A program made the position numbers and the translations under genes. 64,000 nucleotides of DNA from Jaapia argillacea MUCL 33604 (taxonomy: Eukaryota; Basidiomycota; Agaricomycetes; Jaapiales; Jaapiaceae), in assembly GCA_000697665.1 (NCBI GenBank), contig KL197709.1, positions 1,051,848 through 1,115,847 on the forward strand. The letters are read 5' to 3'. Under the pieces are notes generated by a model. That model saw nothing but the letters and a program-made list of their open reading frames with translations. It was not told where the DNA came from and searched no databases. This document shows positions 57,148-64,000 of the stretch, one piece after another; the first letter of the stretch is position 1; each line of letters starts with the position of its first letter.

Positions 57148-60090
57148 AATGAAAAGAGGGGCGGGGTAATGACAGGAAGGATGGGGTTCAGAGAGGAGGG
57201 GGGGGTCGTGCAACGGCTATATGTGGCTGAAACCCGGTGAAATATAAAAAGGCTCGTCTGTGGGTTGTGGCAAGACCCCAACGCTCCTCTATTAGCCGAA
57301 CCGATTTGCCGTTGACCCAAGTGGATTGTGGAGGAGGAAGAAAGGAGGAGGGTAAGCAGACGAAGAATAGAGACGGCGTAGAATATATAAGCTTGAGGGT
57401 GCAGGTTGGTAAGGTACGGGGACTGTCTGAAATAACCGCGCAGGAGTCTCGGGGTCCCTGGACAACCACAAACGGCAAGTTCCCATACGATACGGCTAAC
57501 ATCCCCACCACGCGTCCGGAACTGGCTTTGCACTCCCCGCAATCTGGATCTCTCGGTGTATCGCCTATTGCCTCCAACCTCCCCTCTTTACGTTTTCCGA
57601 CCCGGAGTATCTACAACGCCCCCCGTCGCCTCCGCCGTTCGCAGGTCTTGTGAGCCCCTCACTCCGAATACAACCGTCTCTCGACAAAACTATCTCTATC
57701 ACAGGCGTCTCCCTTTCCATTTGAATTCCTCGGAAATGTTTCTCCAAATGTGTCGAAATTGTTCCGGTTGTGTGATTGATGCTGGGAGGTTTCCGGAGGC
57801 ATGTGCTGCACGATGAAGATTTTCGGGAATGCGCGTAAGAGCGTAATGAATGGTGTCAATATACATGGCAAAGTCTCCATGCATCGTGTACTTTTTGCTA
57901 TCACCAACCGTCGAAGATATGAACGCTGACGGAAGCACGGAAGCACAGTGAATGGTCTAGGCACGTGCGCTCATGAAAAGCTTGTATGATGTATATCTTG
58001 ACGCCCATGAAGACGGTGGCTCCTCTGCATGTCTCTCCATTCCACACATAGTGGCACCTATACGACATTACGATCAGGTACCGATGGCAGTTTCCCAAAG
58101 ATTCGGTGAGAGCACAAGACAAGGATACGTAAACGACAACCAGGCGAGAGACATACAGAGAGAAATTAGGCAGGAGGGATGTGGCAGATGGGTGAGCAAC
58201 GGTCGTGTATCATTGTCGAGGTTCCAATAGTGGTAAGTCTTGGTCCCGTATCGAAGCGCGCGTGTTCAGCGGAGAGGTTCCGAGAGCAGTTATTTTGGTC
58301 CAAGGACTCTAAATCCGCCTGAGAGTGCACAAGAAGATGAGAAAGGTTACTAGACACAGCAAGGGCCGAGCCAAGTTCGGACCGCATTCAGTAGGAAGAG
58401 CCAGAGAGTTCGAGCAAGGTGGGCGCGAAAGCGCAGGCAACCATCGTAGGCAATGGACTCGGCTCGAGGAAACCGGCAGTCTCGCACCAATGAAAAGATG
58501 TGCAGAACCACCTGAACCTCAAAGGCGATCGCAACCCGCTTCTAAACCGACAGCCCATGTCCAATCAAATCACTGGAATGAGTACGTATCATGACCCGTT
58601 CCAAGCCAAGTGCCAACTCACTCTTCCAAAACGATCGTCGTCCGCCTTAACATCGGTCATCGATTTTATCAGATTTGCGCTTCCCCGCAACTCATCGCAA
58701 CGGAACGTCTGTTCTACTCCAGATGTTCCCCTATAAGCTTACCAGCTCCCCAAGGTCGGAATCCTCCTTCCGCAACATCGGACGATGCAGCCCGATGCAA
58801 CGCAAATCAATCCGCTAATCAGATGATAAATCACCGAAAACATCAGAATCGTGAATTGACCGGTGTACTCACACTAAGAGCACCAAACGTAAAAAGCCGG
58901 GGTCATCCCACCCCCCGCATGATCGTCACTTACCTACACAACAACGCGACAGTGTTTGGGCAAGGTGCTGAAACGGGCCACGAAGTTATGGCATCAAAAT
59001 ATCTTGAGAAGAACACTTCATGTACGATCGAGTTAGAAGCTTTCACGATGACCAAGTCAAACTCAGCGAATGTAGATGCTTGGGAGAAGTATCACCAGGT
59101 GGGTTTGCGGAGTGACATCCCTCGTCCTGAAATGGCCCATTTGCAAGTATTAAAGTTATTCTTTTACCTGTAGCACCGAACGGTGGAGGTAAGGCAATCC
59201 AGGCCAGCGTGAAGAGACTCTACCCCCAACGTCACACCCGTCTGAGCTAGTGCATGATGCGTTCGAGCGGCGCCCTTCGCAGCCCAAGGCGAGTAGGGCA
59301 GAGGAGGCCGATCGATGGCTCTTAACCACGTATCTGGAAACAAGGAACGCCGCGGAAGTCTGGCCTGATGGCAAGGCAGTAAGAACGAGGAGAGGGACAT
59401 CAGGTGCCTGACATCTCGTTGACATGGATGCGGCGCTTGGTCATACAACAGGCAACCAGCGGGACGGAAAGGTAGCTGATCCATCTAACGAACAGAATAT
59501 AAGTGCGGGGAACGGAATAGCGGGATCCCTTCAAACCTTCATTAAGCAAAAATACGTGTATTGAAACCTGGGGAGCCGACCATGGTTCGGCGATACGCCG
59601 ACTCCTGCAAGGACCTCGGTTGTCGTCGAAGTTCGATCAGAGCCAACGAAATAAGGATGTAATCTGTTTGGGATTAGAATTCCAGTCTGTGTGGCCCAGG
59701 TCCCATTGGGATGAGTAAACGAAGATGATCAATACCCAGACAGTTAACCGAATCCTGCACCACGTTGAGGCACAACTACACATCTGATGTTTAGGGTGTG
59801 TCCTCTCAACAATTGCGAGAGAAACGAGAACCGTCGTAGCGCAGGTGTTGTCAGGTCGACCCAGCGTTCTCTGAATCACGACATACAGAGATACCGTGGT
59901 TGCGCCCACAGAACTCTTGCGGAGTTGGATCGCGCGCCAGAGAAAACCAGTGTACACCCATCCAATATTGTCTAGCAAGAGACCCACAAACATTAGCAAA
60001 AGAGCATGCGGTTCCGACGGGAATACGTACCACAAATTAAAACACGAGTATCTGATGGTGTCTGATTTCCTGACCTCCCTTCTGTTCAGA
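57148..60090. other. Sparse 2.9-kb region without a recognised gene
   Basis: The first few hundred bases should be the Rheb promoter. Beyond, open frames of 60-190 codons occur on both strands (for example plus 58610-59173, minus 59637-60146) but have no similarity I can name, no consistent splice pattern and mixed codon use. Either lineage-specific genes or decayed sequence. Confidence 0.4.
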
Positions 60091-61891
60091 TCAGCTTCGT
60101 CGAGAATACAAATAGACTGATAATAAACGGAGACGCACATCAACAATTATAACACCATCTTCAGCAATCATGGCCGCGACAGCATGGCTACCCTCTTGTC
60201 CAGGACCAAAAAAGCGGGATGAGACGACGTGAGGCAAGCTGGTTGTCACATCATCTTGAAAGAGATTCGCGTCCTTGTGCGCGGTACAGGAATCCAACAC
60301 CACCCCATACTTTCCTGCCTGTGCACGACTGCTATCCCGTAGAAGGTTTCTCGAAGCGAACCTTTGCACAGTGAGCTGGTTGAAGTCGAGAACCACAAGC
60401 CCAACTCCCGGATTACCAACCATGTGGACAAACCGCGACCCATACACATAGGATTCCCAGGTACCGTCGGTCCTAATGTCCAACAAGCGACAACCCGATG
60501 GGCCCCAGCGTTCCCAAATGAAATGATGTGTACCCGGAACGTGGATCTGGTCAATATGGTGAAGAAAAGTTCGAGCTGGGACGAAGAACGTTTGAGAGGC
60601 GATATCTTGTCTTCGAGCAATTTGGCTCGAGATGATGAAGAGGCGTTGGCTTTGGCCTGTGTAGAAGGGTACGGAGGTGTTGGCTTCGGGACGATAGGCT
60701 GGAGAAGGATCGGCGCGGATGATAATCTGGGCATATTCTGCCCCTTCTGCCAGGGAAGGAAGCCCAAAGGAGCACAGTGGCTCAGGGTCACGGACGGAGT
60801 CCTCGGGCGTACACTTGAAGACCTGGAGCGTTGGCTGGAAGGTGTTCGACCCGTCGGAGTCAACGAAGGAACAAACAAGGATCAGGTCGGATTTCAGAAA
60901 AGCAAAGGAATCCATAAATTTTGGATAGTGGGAGATCACCCCAATGTCCTGATGGAGATATTTCAATGAGAAATGTTTGGGTAGAAGAGGAGCACGAGCT
61001 GACCATGTGGAGTTGCAATCGATACCAATCATGAATCAGCAGCTCTGTCACTCTCGTCGTGAAAAAGAGCAAGACACCAACAAGTGGCCCTAACGTGGAA
61101 CAAAAATATATGTTTGCGGTCCAGAAAAGCGATGGAAAACCCACCGCAAATCTGTATGCTGAAGCTGGATGCGAGAACAGTTTCTCCTGAATGAAGATAG
61201 AGTACACTAGGCGCACGGGACATTGGATGTGGGGTACCAGACGAAAGGCTGAGCAAGTGAAGGATGTAGGGGCCGCCATCCGACCTGACGAGCGACGAAG
61301 GAATGAGGGATGGGTAGGATGTGGGGGAGAGAAATAGAAACGGCGTACGTCGGAAGTTCTAAAGCTGTGAGAAGATCCTGGGACGGATCCATACAGAAAT
61401 CTCGGATGGAAAACCCCACATCCTTGATTGACCACTGTCTGAAAGGGATTCCGCGCGAGACGGATGGGAGCTGGGTGAACGACAAGCTGGCATCGCCAGT
61501 GGAACTTCCCCAGGCTCCGCCAGCAATCTCCCAAACTCGACTCCGTCTCGTAGTTAATGATTGCTCCTCTGACCAAGCTAATGACAGCCATGATTTCTGA
61601 TAGTTTTTCAACATTGCAAGGCGCTCCGCGATACTGAGGGAACAGCCATGACCGTTCTCCATCCCTGAGGCTGTAAGTTCAATTTTGTACTGCAGGGAAA
61701 GGTCCGCCTCGATGAGGGACTTCGTGTAGCGAGATAGCTGGGGTCCCGTTCAGTTTGATTCCTTCCATTGAATGTAAGAATTTCAAGGGAGAACAAACTT
61801 GAGTGCATCGAAGAAGATCTTTGAGGTCCAGAAGCGCCAGGACCTGTACAGTGAGTTCGGGAGGTAAGGTTAACAGGTTTAGGGGCTCCAT
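60091..61891 (-). CDS. F-box protein of basidiomycete type
   Basis: The start at 61891 gives an F-box: NLLTLPPELTVQVLALLDLKDLLRCTQ, which fits the LPxEl...L...DL..C..V pattern at residues 5-33. After an intron the frame continues SLIEADLSLQYKIELTASGM and RLAMLKNYQKSWLSLAW, then a long beta-rich region (LLDIRTDGTWESYVYGSRFVHM, LVVLDFNQLTVQRFASRNL) ending AAMIAEDGVIIV. This order (F-box, LQYKIEL, ERLxxLxxxxxxWxxL) is shared by a large Agaricomycete F-box family. It should link substrates to Skp1-cullin ligases. The region 61030-61210 between the two large exons and the last codons before 60091 are uncertain. Confidence 0.7.
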
Positions 61892-62008
61892 GTGTTGTTA
61901 AGATTGGGAACTTGAGGAGGGCAGAACATCCAAGGAGGTAACATTTCACTAGGACGTCACGCACGACACTACCACGTGCCTGGTCACATGGTGTTCATTC
62001 GGTACGCG

Positions 62009-62016
62009 TATAAAAG
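62009..62016 (+). promoter_or_regulatory. TATA box of the small acidic protein gene
   Basis: TATAAAAG lies about 120 bp upstream of the ATG at 62132, within the 240-bp divergent region between the F-box gene and the small gene. Confidence 0.45.
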
Positions 62017-62131
62017 TGAACAGAGCGAAGCAAACTCCAGTTGCCACTGACCGACCGTGCTATACCGCTTGCTTCACGACCACGACCATTGGGCGACTTC
62101 ATCACAGTAAATACCCAACTCGTCAGCCATC

Positions 62132-62655
62132 ATGTCCACCACTTCTACACCCAATGATTCCCCAGTCCATATCCAATCTCTTCACAATCCCTCCCAGGCT
62201 GCTCGTGTGGCAGTTCCCCAAGCTCCCCTTGGTAACGCGACCAACGGTGCCACCTTCCCAGCTCCGGGAATGGGCACAAAGGCACTCTTAGCAAAGAGAA
62301 TTGCCAAGCAAGCGCAAGTTGATCTAGCATTCTACATGCGCATACGAGCTGATTTTTTTCCCACTTACCTTAGTAACCCAACTTTCATCTCGCCAACCGA
62401 TAATCTCATGACGCCTTGTACGCAAAAGATTACTCAGGCAAAGAAGAAGCATTTCACAAAGTGAGTACCAGCATCCAACTCACCAGCCTGAGGTCCCAGG
62501 TTCACCAGATTCTCACTAGGGGTGCTGCACCAATGGGTCAGCTTTTCGGTAACAAAGATGCCACAGTTGAAGAAGACGACGACGAGCCAGCCCAACTACC
62601 ATCCGGTACCCAGCAATCAGAGGACAAGATGGACGAAGACGAAAATCCCTTTTAA
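62132..62655 (+). CDS. Small protein of unknown function with acidic C-terminus
   Basis: Exon 1 from the ATG at 62132 encodes a Ser/Pro/Ala-rich start and a basic helix (ALLAKRIAKQAQVDLA). After an intron whose limits I cannot fix (between about 62325 and 62435), a piece reading KEEAFHK joins, across a clean intron (gtgagt...tcccag, 62461-62499), to VHQILTRGAAPMGQLFGNKD and an acidic tail (EEDDDEPAQ, DKMDEDENPF). I do not recognise the family. The conserved look of the middle helices suggests a real, constrained protein of about 130-150 residues. Confidence 0.5.
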
Positions 62656-62908
62656 ATTATTCTCCCTCAGTCAGCACCGTTGTTCGCCATTTTGTAGCCC
62701 ATACCATGATCATTAGAAGGTGTATCATGGACTATCTCCTCGTCGCCGTTTTCGTTGTTTTGCATACCATCGCCATTGTACCAGACTTGTCGTTCGTGAG
62801 TCCCCATATATGATTAGTTGTTCCCACGCTCGGTCGTGGATGTCCTTTCCCGCAGCTCTGTCTCTCGAGTGAAATCAACCTCCCCAGCACATCATACACC
62901 AGCAAGGG

Positions 62909-63869
62909 ATGGAGAGCTTTCAGTTTGACCTTCCAAACATTGGCCATGCAGGTATCACTGCGGATGAATACAGGCAACATCTCCTGGAGATGATGAACGC
63001 TATCCATCGTGAAACTGTGACCCCGTATGTGGACCAGCCAGCCGCAGTCCTCTACAACCATGGCTGACTGGTCTTGGGAACCCCGCTGTTAGCGAACTAC
63101 TCGAGGTCGTCAAGACCCTCCCAGTGCTCACCGAACGTGACTTACTTTCATTAGGGTGTCGAGGTGAGCCGTCCCCACCCCCGATACGTCCTTCTTCACT
63201 TCTTTAACCTGAAACTCCTTCCACGGCTTCAGATGCATCATGTCCCATATGCATGACCCCCTTCCTTGCACTCCTGGCCGAAGAAGAAACGGCACAAGTC
63301 ATGGACTCCCCGGCTTACTCGTCTGAAGACCTGGGAGTGACGAAGCTTGTCCAGACGTGTGGACACGTATTCTGTCGAAAAGAGTTGGAAATTCCACCAT
63401 TCCTCTACCTTGCCATGACCCTGATCACCGCCCTTGTTCCAGTATCTCAACATGGATTCGTGGGGCCGTGAGTTTACGCCGTGTTTCTTTAATTAACGGA
63501 CATCATGGACTCTGAGTATGTATCCCAGCACGACTCTTGTCCAATGTGCCGGACGCCCCTGGTCACTCTATCAACCACACAACCAGAGGAAACCACGCCG
63601 GATCCCCCATCGGCACCTTCGCCTGCCGACGGCCCAACGGTGCGTCCAGGGGCTCATCGCTCTCCAACGATATTCGCTTCCTTACCCTCCTCATCATTGA
63701 GCAGATCACCGATCCTCGAGAACTATTGGAGCGATTGTTTATGCAAGGGAACCTGTTTGTCCCCATGGACGATCCCAGTAATTCCACCTCACACAATGCC
63801 ACAAACCGTAACTGGGACCGGCGTGAAGACCACACCGACAGAAGCGCATACTCCGGGATGTACTCATGA
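62909..63869 (+). CDS. RING-H2 zinc-finger protein, probable E3 ubiquitin ligase
   Basis: The RING domain is built from exon segments DASCPICMTPFLALL, LVQTCGHVFCRKE and HDSCPMCRTPL, giving C-x2-C ... C-x-H-x2-C ... C-x2-C with a long insertion (about 35 residues) between the first and second pairs, a layout seen in a basidiomycete RING family. Upstream helices NPAVSELLEVVKTLPVLTERDL precede it. The end DRSAYSGMYS (stop 63867-63869) matches the family C-terminus, reached by an intron from gtgcgt (about 63639) to gagcag (about 63702). The start at 62909 (MESFQFDLPNIGH) is in another frame than the helices and the joining intron was not found, so the N-terminus is tentative. Confidence 0.6.
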
Positions 63870-64000
63870 ATTTAATGTCATCCTTCAGTACTTTCTCGAT
63901 TTCACATTCTTTAGAATAAAACCCAATGCAATGGATATCACCAGGATAAATTTCGTACATTCCCAACAACCCAATTATAATGTCCACATTGATCTCGCAA

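Noticed and set aside
59637-60146. Hydrophobic minus-strand frame resembling a membrane protein
   Set aside because: It overlaps the end of the F-box gene, has mixed codon use and no recognisable start; hydrophobicity alone is not enough.

Overview
The window reads as nuclear DNA of a filamentous basidiomycete (Agaricomycetes). Evidence: genes are densely packed on both strands, cut by many 45-75 nt introns with GT(R)NGT donors and YAG acceptors, roughly half GC, and include lineage-typical families (MATA_HMG factor, BTB-like and F-box proteins, an expanded G-domain GTPase family). No bacterial, viral or organellar gene organisation is visible. One assembly gap (777 N) lies at 10027-10803.

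Layout. 0.4-3.8 kb: an NmrA-like NAD(P)-binding protein and an alanyl-tRNA editing protein (AARSD1/AlaX type). 4.0-6.6 kb: a poorly resolved minus-strand F-box/LRR-like gene. 7-13.2 kb: an AT-rich accessory island with a fungal-type GTPase gene, a 77-bp tandem repeat, an LTR-like stretch, the gap, and a damaged F-box-like gene. 14.4-21.6 kb: an allantoate-permease-like MFS transporter, a Nem1-type phosphatase, the ESCRT-III subunit Snf7 and a ceramide synthase. 22-27.5 kb: U2B''/U1A spliceosomal protein, a tandem pair of DJ-1/Hsp31-like genes, and Mob1. 27.9-33.7 kb: a BTB-like protein, the DEAD-box helicase Dbp8 and an HMG-box factor. 34.9-43.7 kb: Sua5 (tRNA t6A synthesis), U1-C, an MFS drug/polyamine-type transporter, LSm3, and a Reb1/TTF1-like Myb protein. 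44.2-49 kb: a second accessory stretch with two tandem seven-helix membrane proteins of unknown function and a Fic-domain (AMPylation) gene. 49.5-57.1 kb: a second copy of the 14-kb MFS transporter, a GH2 beta-mannosidase and a Rheb GTPase. 57-64 kb: a sparse region, an F-box protein, a small acidic protein and a RING-H2 E3 ligase.

Functional themes: several genes serve RNA processing (U1-C, U2B'', LSm3, Dbp8) and tRNA quality (Sua5, AARSD1); the 16.7-21.6 kb block holds three endomembrane/nuclear-envelope genes; Rheb (TORC1) and Mob1 (NDR/LATS kinase) are growth-control genes. The most unusual points are the Fic gene, whose catalytic motif is split by a GC-AG intron and which has a second GC-AG intron one exon upstream, the uncharacterised tandem seven-helix pair beside it, a ceramide synthase whose KKxx ER signal sits on a 28-nt last exon with the alternative stop codon lying inside the donor site, a Rheb with an altered G4 motif, and the splice-signal-bearing tandem repeat in the GTPase gene.

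Exon boundaries were worked out by hand from reading frame, splice signals and family conservation. For most housekeeping genes the spliced length is a multiple of three and matches the family size; the F-box genes, the GTPase and the MFS/GH2 exon details are less certain.
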